Assembly: GCA_030704615.1 (NCBI GenBank)
Contig: CM060731.1
Location: forward strand, 9,362,001 to 9,426,000
Direction of reading: 5' to 3'
From: Takakia lepidozioides
Taxonomy: Eukaryota > Streptophyta > Takakiopsida > Takakiales > Takakiaceae
DNA length: 64,000 bases
Program-made: the position numbers and the translations under genes
Shown here: positions 49,255 through 58,460 of the stretch, piece after piece
Numbering within the stretch: position 1 is the first letter of the stretch
Layout: each line of letters begins with the position of its first letter
The notes under the pieces: model-generated
Database searches by the model: none
Told to the model about the DNA's origin: nothing
Seen by the model: the letters and a program-made list of their open reading frames with translations, nothing else

Positions 49255-50060
49255 CAGTGTTGGGTGGGTATTACTTTTCCTAATACCAGCCGGGTCTGGG
49301 TATTGAAAAGAAATTAATTTGCAATACCAGCCGGTTCCATAGTATTGAAAGATTCCCTTAATTTTAATACCCACCGGTTCTCAATAGTAGTATGATTTTC
49401 GATTTGTGGACGGGTATCAATAGGATGCGTATTCCAATCTAATACCAGCTGGTTATCAATCGGGGTATAAATAATAAAAATTAAAAATTAAAATAACCAC
49501 TAAATCATTAATATGTATTGAATTTAGAAGATTTCAGTTGATTTCACAAAGAAATTAATTACTATGTTGCAAAATTCAGTCTTTGCATTACATAATAACA
49601 ACATTGCAGATCTCAGTATCCCAAGCCTAGTTTAAAAAAGACTGATTGCAACCCTCATCGTCAAATAAACCAGCATCTGCAATGAGGTCCTCATAAGACA
49701 ACCTACATGTGCTAAGAAAATAAAGAATAGGGGCTGGCCTTTCCTACACTTGGTAAGACATGAAGCATAGTGGCGGGCCTTTGGGGCTGGACATGCCCTC
49801 TCTAACATGTGCACCCTCTTACCTGACCCCTGACATATTGTGCACCCAACCAATTTCCTATTCATACCATGGTATAGTCCTTGTTTTCGCCCATAATACG
49901 GGTATGCACCCTGGTATTGCCTTGGCAATACCAGCCGGTCCCATTATCAACCATAGTATTACAAAAGCCAATACCAGCCGGGCCGGTTATTCAATACCCT
50001 GGTTGATACCCTGGAATTCATACCATGGGTATCATACCCTGGTTGATATAGCCCCTGCCC
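49255..50060. repeat. AATACCAGCCGG-rich element
   Basis: Two clusters (49275-49465 and 49880-50045) of the motif AATACCAGCCGG(T/G) and its partner GGGTATTGAA/GGTATCATACC flank an AT-rich centre. Motif copies occur in both orientations, so the clusters fold on each other. No coding potential. It lies between the two OSB-PPR units. Confidence 0.6.
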
Positions 50061-50930
50061 ACTTCTGCCGCTCACACTTTTGTAAAATAGCTCTTTTTCT
50101 TTCAGTAGTCATACTTAACGTCAGAATGAAAGATATGCAAGAAAGCCCTTCACTTTCAGGAGTCAGCATGAGTCAGCTTGCTGCGATTGAAGCTCGAGAT
50201 AGATTATTGCAACCACAATAACTAGGGCTGGTTTCCCGCCAGCCACAGTCTTCAGCTGCAATCCGAGTTCAGTGTCAAACGGGAAGCCCAGTAGACGTAG
50301 GAGAGAGCAGTGGTAAAGACAAACGTGATTATACGTGTTTGAAAATGAAAACCCTGCGAGTTGACTAGATTACTACCATCACTGTTTGATGCCACAACAG
50401 TTGCCACTTTTAATACACAGGCATAGTAATCACCATCAGTTCATCAAGTCGTGACCGTGTTGTTGGAGGTATACGAAAGGTCTCTAATGTGCGCGGTTTA
50501 CGATCATAGACGACAGCTGCGACCCTCTGGAGCAAAGAGAAGTCACAATTTCGAGTCACACTGAAGGATGAATAGAGGCACAGATAGATAGACCCTGCAA
50601 GCGTTGGCTGTGACACACGCTTGGTCCCCTCACAAATATCCACCCTTCCAGAGTTCCAATTGTGGGGTTTGTAGTGATTAACAGGGTGTGGAAATCAGCC
50701 CGCTAATTTTGGCAACAAACTGGTTACCGGGAATTGAGGTGTGATGTGAAGGACGGTGTGTGCGAGAAAGAAGCGAGGTTAATCTGACGGAAAGCTTGCA
50801 CTTCCATTCTTCATTAGGACCCCGGTCACTTAAGAGAGCTGGTTGATAGTGTTTAAGCACTACCATTATCCATAGATACAGATAATCGGAAGCGGGCAAC
50901 TTCTCATGTTCTTGTAGTTCTTACATGCAG
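50061..50930. other. No gene confirmed between repeat element and OSB copy B
   Basis: A minus-strand frame at 50643-50410 (TRNCDFSLLQRVAAVVYDRK, PRTLETFRIPPTTRSRLDEL) looks protein-like but has no recognised family or splice partners. The region has no counterpart upstream of OSB copy A that I could see. Confidence 0.35.
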
Positions 50931-51493
50931 GTCAGACAATGAGCATAGACCTTCTCTGGCAGGAGTTTTTCTCAGATCCTTCAAAATGCTGGGACAAGGT
51001 GAGCTATCTTCATTTAAGGCACGAAAGTGTTTGTTAAGAAGGGCCGAAACTGGCATGGTGATGTTTTAACTGGATTCTATCTCTACTTGTTTCAAATAAT
51101 CACATTTGCTATGTCACATAGAAACCACAAAAGTTGAATTTTTATTGCTGCTGCCAGTAGTTTGTTCTTCCTTGTTAGCAGGGCAAGAGAGTAGGTTGTG
51201 CATTGTTGTTCCCTGTTATCTGAAATGCCAGGCTTTGGTGGTTATAGCCCTGTCTGAGGCTACAGTTGAAGCTGGGCACCTCAGCTCTCCAGTGCTGGTT
51301 TTCACAGAAAAGTGCAAGCTCACCAGACTTCCGACGTAAGCGCAGAAAGGAGGTCCTTTGGATTCAGGGTTGGTCAAACCCACCTTGGGTGAAAGCAGAG
51401 CTAGATGCCATGATTGAGAGTCAAGCGAAACATGGTGATGATTCAAAAGTCATTATACACGTCGGAGCTCCAATCCAAGAACGTAATGGGTAA
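50931..51493 (+). pseudogene. OSB-type PDF motif exons, copy B
   Basis: Exons 50931-50998 (LLWQEFFSDPSKCWDK) and 51308-51493 (SASSPDFRRKRRKEVLWIQG, WSNPPWVKAELDAM, then HGDDSKVIIHVGAP), with GT and AG at the same places as in copy A and clear similarity through the intron. The PDF and PPW motifs are more canonical than in copy A; WWD is CWD. No OB-fold exon was recognised upstream. It is followed after 190 bp by a PPR gene, repeating the order of copy A. Confidence 0.7.
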
Positions 51494-51682
51494 TGTTGTT
51501 TGTGATTAGTTAAGTTTGCAACTCAAATGGATAGATTGGTTACAGGTGACTGCTGTAGTTGTGTAACCATGCCAGTGCGGAGCAAGGAGCCTGTCCTCAT
51601 TAAGAGCTCTTTTTCCAAGTTACTTTTGGAACATCCTATGAGTTGTTTTAAGGTTGTAACTGGGAGTTTTCAGTGATACAGG

Positions 51683-54044
51683 ATTGCGAGGTTGAATGAG
51701 GCACAGTTGTTTGTTGGCGGTCAGGCTGGTGCCAGGGTTAGACCCACTACTATCGAAAGAAGACCAAGAGAGGGAGTCAGCCAGAACTCTTCTAGCTCCT
51801 CTGAAGATGTCAGGACACCATCTAAGGCTGGACAACTGAAAGAGGCGCTGCGCATTTTGAACCAAGGAGGCATTCAAGCTGATGCCAACACTTACATCTG
51901 TTTGTTGCAGGAGTGCATCAATAGGAAATGCTTAGCAGAGGGAAAGCAGGTGCATTCCCACATAGTCCAAAGTGCATTCAAGCCAAACATTTTTCTACTA
52001 AACACCCTTGTCAGAATGTATGCCAAGTGCGGGAGCATGGCGGATGCACGCCTAGTGTTTGACAAAATGCATGAACGAGATATGGTCACTTGGAATATAA
52101 TGATAGGAGGGTATGCCAAGTATGGATGTGGTAGGGAGGCTTTCAAGATCTTTGGGCAAATGCAACGGGAAGAGATCACACCCAATAAGGTCACATACAT
52201 ATGTGTTCTCAATGCGTGTGCCAGTCTAGGAGTGCTGGAAAAGGGCAAGGAGGTTCATGCTGACATCGTCAGAGCTGGAATTGTGTCAGATATTATTCTG
52301 GAGACTGCACTTGCTGACATGTATGCAAAATGCGGGAGCATGACGGATGCGCGTGAAGTGTTCGACAAAATGGCCACACGAGATGTGGTCTCATGGAATG
52401 CCATCATCACAGGATATGTCAAACATGGGTGTACTAGGGATGCTTTCGAGATCTATGAGCAAATGCAAAGGAAAGGGGTAGCTCCCAACAGGGTCACATT
52501 CATTTGCATTCTCAATGCGTGTGCCAGCTTAGGTATACTGGAAAAGGGCAAAGAGGTCCATGGTGCCATTGAGAAAGCTGGGATTGCGCCATACATTATT
52601 CTAGAGAATAGCCTTGTCGACATGTATGCCAAATGCGGGAGCATGAAGGATGCACGACAAGTTTTTGACAAAATGGTTTACCGAGATGTGGTCACATGGA
52701 GTGCGATGATTGCAGGATATGCGCAGCTTGGATGTGGTAGTGAGGCTTTTGAGGTCTATGAGCAAATGCAACGGGAAGGGGTGACACCCAACAATGTTAC
52801 CTTTGTTTGTATTCTCAATGCATGTGCCAACGTAGGAGCACTTGAAAAGGTCAAAGAGGTTCATGCCGACATCAGCAAGGCTGGAATTGTACTAGACACC
52901 ATTCTGCAGAGTACCCTTGTGGACATGTATGCCAAATGTGGTAGTGTGGAGGATGCACGCCAAGTATTCGACAATATGGATCAACGAGATGTGGTCTCAT
53001 GGAATGCTATGATGACAGGATATGCTCAGCATGGAAGTGGTAGGGAGGCTGTCAAGATCTATGCGCAAATGCAACAGGAAGGGATTACACCCGACAGGGT
53101 TACGTTCATTAGCGTTCTCAATGCATGTGCCAGCCTAGGAGCCCTGGAGAAGGGGAAAGAGGTCCATGCTGACATAATCAGAGCTGGAATTGCATCATAT
53201 GTTAATTTGGAGACTGCTCTTGCTGACATGTATGCAAAATGTGGGAGCATGGAGGATGCGCAACAAGTATTCGACAAGATGGCCATACGAAATGTGGTCT
53301 CATGGAGTGCAATGATTGCAGGATATGCTCAGAATGGATGTGGTTGGGAGGCACTCCAACTATTCGAACAAATGCAACAGGAAGGCTTGAAGCCGAACAG
53401 TATCACCTTTACATCTGTTTTATTTGCTTGTAGCCATGTGGGCCTTGTGGATGAAGGATGCTACTACTTTGATTCTATGAATCAAGATTATGGCCTTGCT
53501 CCTACAGTGGAGCATTTTTGTTGCATGGTAGACCTTCTTGGCCGTGCGGGGCGATTAGATGAGGCAGAGGGCTTCATCAACAAATTGCCGAGGGAACCAG
53601 ATGCTGCGGTGTGGAGGGCCTTGCTTGGTGCCTGCAGAGTCCACAGCAATGTGGAGGTAGCAGAGCGTGTGGCAAAAAGCATTCTCAAGAGCAATCCACA
53701 GCATGTCGCAGCCTATGTGCTGTTATCAGACATCTATGCTGCAGCTGGCCGGTGGGATGATCAAGCGAAGGTGAGAAAAATGATGGAGGACAGAGGTGTC
53801 AGAAAGGAGCAAGGACGCAGCTGCATCAAGGTGGACAACTAGGTGCACACATTCTTTGTACAGAACAAATTGCATCCTCAAATTGAGGAAACCCATGCTG
53901 AGCTGAAGCGATGGACTGAGAAGATGAAGGAGGCCAGGTACATACCTGACGTGCACTTCGTATTGCATGGCATGGAGGAGCAGAAGGAATCTTCCCTTGC
54001 CACCACAGTGAGAAGCTGGCCATTGGTTTCGGACTTATGAGGAG
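51683..54044 (+). pseudogene. Duplicated PPR gene with lost start codon, premature stop and truncated DYW
   Basis: Homologue of the intact gene at 46.3 kb. The position of its ATG reads ATT (51683-51685), and no in-frame ATG occurs until about 109 codons in, within the first PPR repeats. The 716-codon body is otherwise open, with full PLS repeats (MYAKCGSMKDARQVFDKM, RDVVTWSAMIAGYAQLGCGS) and E region (CMVDLLGRAGRLDEAEG, VWRALLGACRVHSNVEVAER). At 53840-53842 TAG replaces the codon after VDN, where the intact gene continues VENRVHTF. Past the stop the frame continues (HTFFVQNKLHPQIEETHAEL, YIPDVHFVLHGMEEQKES), then a frameshift near 53990, and homology ends at about 54045 in OSB-like sequence. 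A shorter E-type protein from the internal ATG cannot be excluded. Confidence 0.88.
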
Positions 54045-54165
54045 CACACACAAGAGGTCCTTTGGATTGAGGGGTGGTTGAATCCTCCTTGGGTGAAAGA
54101 AAAGCGAGCTGCTTTCATAAATAACACAAGGTCAAGGACAATGTGGTGGGAGGCACCTCCTTCTT
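54045..54165 (+). pseudogene. OSB PDF fragment, copy C, fused to the broken PPR end
   Basis: GAGGTCCTTTGGATTGAGG onwards matches exon 2 of copies A and B in one frame (QEVLWIEGW, NPPWVKEKRAAF). It starts in the middle of that exon, directly after the truncated DYW sequence, with shared AGCACACA at the joint. The rest of the exon and anything downstream of the PPR in the other units is missing. Confidence 0.75.
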
Positions 54166-54301
54166 CAACACATTTAGGCTTGTTTTTCCGCTTGTTAGAT
54201 TCGTCCCTAGATTTTCACGTCGAGTTGTAAGTTCTCTCAGCAAGTGGTTCCATGTTATTCACATGTTCTGCCCTGCTTTTCTACTGTCTCTGTGTCCCCG
54301 T

Positions 54302-54592
54302 ATGGATGCTACACAGGCAAGCAACACAAAATGAAAGGGTGAGTGTATACCTTTTATCACATTTCTCTGAGTTTCTAGCACCCAGTATGATCGGACAAGT
54401 GCTATGGAGTATCTCCCCGTCCCCTTCTGTCCCCCTGTTTCAAGAATGGATGCCAGAACAGGCAAGCAACACAAAAAGAAAGGGTGAGTGTTTACCTTTT
54501 TATCACATTTCTCTTCCAGCACCCAGTATGATGCATACAAGTGCTATGGAATATACCTCCCGTCCTGCTTCTGTGCATCCCCCTGTTTCAAG
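54302..54592 (+). repeat. Two tandem copies of a ~145-bp unit
   Basis: Copies from about 54302 and 54448 share TGGATGC, AGGCAAGCAACACAAAA, GAAAGGGTGAGTGT, TATCACATTTCTCT, CACCCAGTATGAT, ACAAGTGCTATGGA and CCCCCTGTTTCAAGA. They lie upstream of the orphan kinase exon; no coding value seen. Confidence 0.85.
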
Positions 54593-54637
54593 AGGTGTGT
54601 TGTCCTTCTAAATCAATCTTCTGGAGACCACTTGCAG

Positions 54638-54853
54638 GCCCATGAAGTGAAGATTGAGTTCCACTCGGGAGCTGCAAATCATACATATTTGCGAATGGAT
54701 GGAGATCCATGGCTCCAACCCTTGACATCCGGCCACAAGAAAACTGTCCTGGAAATCAGCCACCTTGGACAGGCGCCATTGTCGTTAACACATGATTCCA
54801 TTGCCAAGGCAGATACCAAGATGCCACCAGGTGTTACTGGCCATTGCGAATAA
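54638..54853 (+). pseudogene. Orphan last exon of a diacylglycerol kinase
   Basis: After a TTGCAG acceptor the frame reads AHEVKIEFHSGAANHTYLRM, DGDPWLQPL, then KTVLEISHLGQAPLSLTHDS and a stop at 54851-54853. This is the C-terminal piece of the plant diacylglycerol kinase accessory domain (R.DGEPW.QPL and EISH.GQA signatures). No other kinase exon (GDG motif, catalytic domain) is recognisable on either side within the window, so it is a displaced exon or the end of a gene whose other exons have been separated by insertions. Confidence 0.75.
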
Positions 54854-55914
54854 ACAGGTTCTACCATTCCTGCAGGTGAGGGGGAAGGGGGTTGTCGGAT
54901 GTCAGCAAGGCAACAGCGTTTGGTAAGTCTTCTTCATCTGACTCAGATGATTCAGCCAGAGAAAGTTTGGTGCAGCATCCACCTTCAAGGGAGTCCCAGA
55001 GTAATTGTGTTTCTTTTCTCTGTTAATGGGACAGACATTCCATAACTGGACTCTCAAACTGAGGAAGCAGGGAGTAGCATGGAGGCACTTTTTCATGAAG
55101 AAAATAGCTGAAGTTGACCAGGCCAAAGGAGGTGGATCTCTTGTTGGTAAACCTCTTGGTGGTAAAAGGTAATCATAGTGTCGCTGACCAAAGTACCTCC
55201 CCTGGAGTAATGCCAATAAAAACTTTGGAAAATAAGTAGAAAGCTGAGGATGTTGTCTAGACAATACTGTCCAGAGCATATGTTGAAGACCTCAGAAATG
55301 TGGGTCTCTCTCCTAGGCACATCATTTGAATCCTAATTTCATTTCTGAAAAGACTCTGATCTTGTTTAAGGGTTAGTCTGGGGCAGTGAGACTCCCATGC
55401 TGGAGGTAATTTTTTTTGTCAGGGGCAAAGCAAGCTGGGTCTAGAGTCTAGCGGGACTTTGAGAGTTGCACTAGTCCTTTGAGTATTGCTAGCATGATCC
55501 AGAGGCATTGTATCATGGTGAATGGAAAGTTCTCAAGGAAGCAAGTTTCACTCTCTGGACAAGAACATTGTGCTGGCCTTCAATTGCATCAGATTTAATT
55601 TGAATTTTGTTACGTTCTCTTCACCACATTGAACTAGTGAAGCTGGCGATAGCTGATAGCTCTTCCTTTCTTTTCAAGTCAAGGATGTTATACGAAATAT
55701 TACTCTCCCTTGTTCATGCGAAGGATTTTTAAATTAGTACTCCTGCGGCCGTTGTTCCAAACTCCAGTCGTGACCTAAGGTATACCAATTATCAGCCTTG
55801 TCCAACTATCCCCTGTGCTTTCTTGTTTCTTTGCCCTGCCTGGAGTAGGTCTGCTGGATTGCTCAAAAAACAATTCCAAGCCTACGTACTACAACACAAA
55901 ATCCTGATCCTTCG
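54854..55914. other. No gene recognised
   Basis: Short overlapping frames only. No repeat structure was picked out. Confidence 0.5.
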
Positions 55915-57060
55915 TCATATCAGGTGGGGAACTCCCCCTCCGGCAGCCTCATCGGATCCAATCCTCCCCACCCCCCATCCGCCCCTGCCCGCCCCCCCTT
56001 CCGCCCCCGGCCGCCCCCTCGCGAGGCCCCCGCGAGGCCTCCGCGGGCCCCTAATCGTATCAGCGACAGTCTGACATGTCAAGTCCAGAAGGTGTTTGAT
56101 GTCGAGATAGTTTGCTGCCTGTTCACATACAAGACAAACCCCAGTAAGTTCCATACTCTTGAGTAATAACACTTTGGCTATGCTCTTCAAGCGCACTTTA
56201 AGGCTAGGATTAAGAATAAGAGGGACATCACAGTTCGCCCCCCACCGTCTCAGTGCTTGACCAGAGTAGAAGAGGAAATAGAGAGGCCTGTAACTCAGTC
56301 CATCAACTCTAAGAAGATTTTCCCTTGACAGTCACTATGGGGAAGGGAGGTTTCTGGTCGGTCACTACAAACAACCAAAATGCATCGTGTAGCGGAATCT
56401 GTAAACATGACAGGGCTGACGTCACTCACAAGCCACATAGACCCATGTTCCAAACTCACAGAGCAATCTAGGGGTAAGACCTTGTCCAGTGTGCAATTCC
56501 ATAGGACTACAACTTCGGTACATAGCAACAAGGACACCAACAAAGAAACACCGGACACCGTAAAACATCTCTTCCAAGCATCCTTCATCTTCTCCGTCAC
56601 CCAGAACTTCGCTTAAACCCACTGTGTTTCACCGATAGTACCTAGAAGAACCTCTTCATACTCATGCACCATTTCCGGGTAATGTACAAAGGTGCTCTCG
56701 CGGGTCTCCGATTCACAGGTCATGTAACGTACGTTCTATGAAGTGCCTATGAAGACCCAACAGAAGAGCGCTTACCAGCATTATATCAAAGAAAGTTTCC
56801 TGATCGACCTTCACGAAGTTTTGATCCCACGCCTTGATTTCATCCTCGGGAGTGGCTGGCTTCTGATTGTCCACGTGATACTTGCAATACTCAATAACCT
56901 TGGCCAAAATCTTACTGGACACATTCGGCAGAGGGATTGGATCATCAATGCCAACGTCTTCTATCATGCACTTCACGGCCGCAGACTCACAGGCCACGGC
57001 CTCCTCCACTTCAAATATCTCATAATCCGAGCTCTTCAACTTCACCCTCCTCTCCGCCAT
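55915..57060 (-). pseudogene. SKP1-like SCF ubiquitin-ligase subunit, two exons, C-terminus replaced
   Basis: SKP1 bridges cullin and F-box proteins in SCF ligases. Exon 1 is 57060-56776: AERRVKLKSSDYEIFEVEEA, MIEDVGIDDPIPLPNVSSKI, LAKVIEYCKYHVD, WDQNFVKVDQETFFDIML, then GTAAGC. Exon 2 starts at 56118 after an AG: AANYLDIKHLLDLTCQTVAD then TIR. The intron position is the conserved plant one. After TIR the expected F-box-binding helices (TPEEIRKTFNI...WAFE type) are missing; the frame instead enters a GC-rich stretch coding GPRRPRGGLARGRPGAEGG and stops near 55915. Met at 57058-57060 fits family starts. The POZ-like N-terminal half is sound; F-box binding should be lost. Truncated gene or pseudogene. 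Confidence 0.88.
55920..56052. repeat. GC-rich tract replacing the SKP1 C-terminus
   Basis: Plus strand is C-rich (CCCCACCCCCCATCCGCCCC, GCGAGGCCCCCGCGAGGCCT) and begins exactly where SKP1 homology ends. Composition is unlike the neighbourhood. It could be the edge of an insertion, comparable in style but not in sequence to the GC-rich transposon ends at 17 and 39 kb. Confidence 0.6.
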
Positions 57061-57400
57061 GCCAACGTTCGTTCCGCTCCTTGCAACCAAGCCGTGAATG
57101 CTCTACAACCAAACCCTAGAGCCGCGAATTGTTAACAACACCAGAGTGCAATGCACATGCGCATGCGAGCCTAGCGAGGGAGGACGGGGAGTGTGAAGCC
57201 AAAGTTTTTAGGCCAGGAATATGCTCCATTCCTTATGAGGTTCATGGGACTCTTGAGGATGCTACTTAGCATGCAGAGCAGAGCTACGCTAGACAGAGGG
57301 GATCCATCGCAGAGGCTGACAACGCCAAATCCAATCAGAGGCCTCACACTGGCAAAAGGTGACGGTGCAGAGCTAAATTTAGGCAGCGCACTAAGTATTA
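57061..57400. other. SKP1 upstream region
   Basis: Should contain the SKP1 promoter. GC-rich, no gene recognised. Confidence 0.45.
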
Positions 57401-57514
57401 GGGAAGGGTCGATCCCAAGGCCCTTCCTGAATTTGAGAGCACCGGGCAACGAGGGCGGAGCCCGAGTTCCGGGTTCTCGAAAATTCAGGAAGGGCCGTGG
57501 GAACGACCCTTCCC
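57401..57514. repeat. 114-bp hairpin element with 34-bp inverted repeats
   Basis: Left arm 57401-57434 (GGGAAGGGTCGATCCCAAGG then CCCTTCCTGAATTT) pairs with 57481-57514 at 32 of 34 positions. The 46-bp loop is GC-rich. Size and shape are those of a small MITE or a terminally inverted transposon footprint. Confidence 0.85.
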
Positions 57515-57557
57515 CAACGTGAAAAACTGGGAAAATTTTCTTTTCCGCTCCTTGCCC

Positions 57558-57655
57558 CGCAAATCGGGGGACCCTTCCACACGCGGAAAGTACTTCCCGC
57601 AAATTGGGGGACCTTTCCAAAAGCGGACGGTACTTCCCGTAAATAGGGGGAACCT
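57558..57655 (+). repeat. 40-bp tandem repeat, about 2.4 copies
   Basis: CGCAAATCGGGGGACCCTTC-type units at 57558-57597 and 57598-57637, and a partial third. They lie next to the hairpin element and may belong to the same mobile unit. Confidence 0.8.
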
Positions 57656-57882
57656 TGCGGCCAGGGACTCGGGAGGCTCCTTGAATTACAAAGAAAAAAA
57701 TTTGCCAGTGTTTTACGTTTCCCAACCACATCGCCTTTTCATCCATGCAGACAACAGAAGAGGATCGAGCGAAGGGAGGAATCCGTCCCTCCACAGGAGG
57801 TCGGGACTCCAATGATGCTGGGGCGGTGAGCATGGACTGAAGGTGGGTAACATTTCTATATTATATCGGGATTAGGTCATCT

Positions 57883-58070
57883 ACAAGTGTATGCTGGATT
57901 GGAGGAGCATCATAAGGTCCCCTTCACCACCGAGGCAGTGGAGTCTGCTGTAAGTCTTTGGGGCCCTTACATGGCTGACCAGTTTTTGCCTGACAAGGCA
58001 ATTGATCTGTTGGATGAGGCTGGGAATACTGGGAGGAAATCCATATTGTTCAAGCTGCCCATGAAGCCAC
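57883..58070 (+). pseudogene. Clp/Hsp100 ATPase exon fragment
   Basis: The frame reads [39 protein letters not shown] and AGN, matching the end of the first AAA module of ClpC/ClpD-type chaperones (HH.V..T..A...A...[16 protein letters not shown]). It begins near an AG acceptor-like site (TCGGGATTAG) and decays after [13 protein letters not shown] is DQFLP here, altering a conserved Arg. No other Clp exon in the window. Likely a transposed fragment or relic. Confidence 0.75.
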
Positions 58071-58084
58071 TAGTGTCTACACCA

Positions 58085-58460
58085 GTGTTGCAGGGCGGTT
58101 ATTTGATTTCTTACATAACCTCTGGTTCCGGTTTTCACAAAATTTTAGGATCAAAGAACCTCCGGTTCCGGTTTTTTCATTTATTTTTTATGGAAAGAAT
58201 CACCGGTTCCGGTTAATTGTAAGAACCTAAAAGAACCGGCGGTTTTCATCAAATAACCAGCGGGTCTTTGGCGGATCTTTGACGGTTTTCAAGCAAGTTA
58301 TCTCAAAACTATGTAACCGGCGGTCATGAGCCTTTGCCGGTTCTTTGTTTCTCTGAGAACCACGGTTATATATCCATATAACCTTCTTGATAACCTCCGG
58401 TGGTTTGTAGCTGAATCAAAGAACCTCCCAACACTTGTCTACACCAGTGTTGGACCCTAT
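58085..58460. repeat. GGTTCCGGTT / AACCGGCGG-rich element
   Basis: Repeated GGTTCCGGTTTT, AGAACCTCCGG and AACCGGCGGT motifs in both orientations over about 370 bp, starting soon after TGTCTACACCAGTGTTG and ending just before a second TGTCTACACCAGTGTTGG (58438). The flanking repeats at 58073 and 58438 look like a duplicated border. Confidence 0.65.

Noticed and set aside
51692-51694. TTG as the start of the second PPR gene
   Set aside because: The apparent start is only where an ORF search with alternative codons begins. By alignment with the intact gene the original ATG is ATT at 51683, and plant nuclear genes do not normally use TTG.
56295-56616. Open frames on both strands inside the SKP1 intron
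   Set aside because: No homology, and the intron borders are well supported by the SKP1 reading frame.
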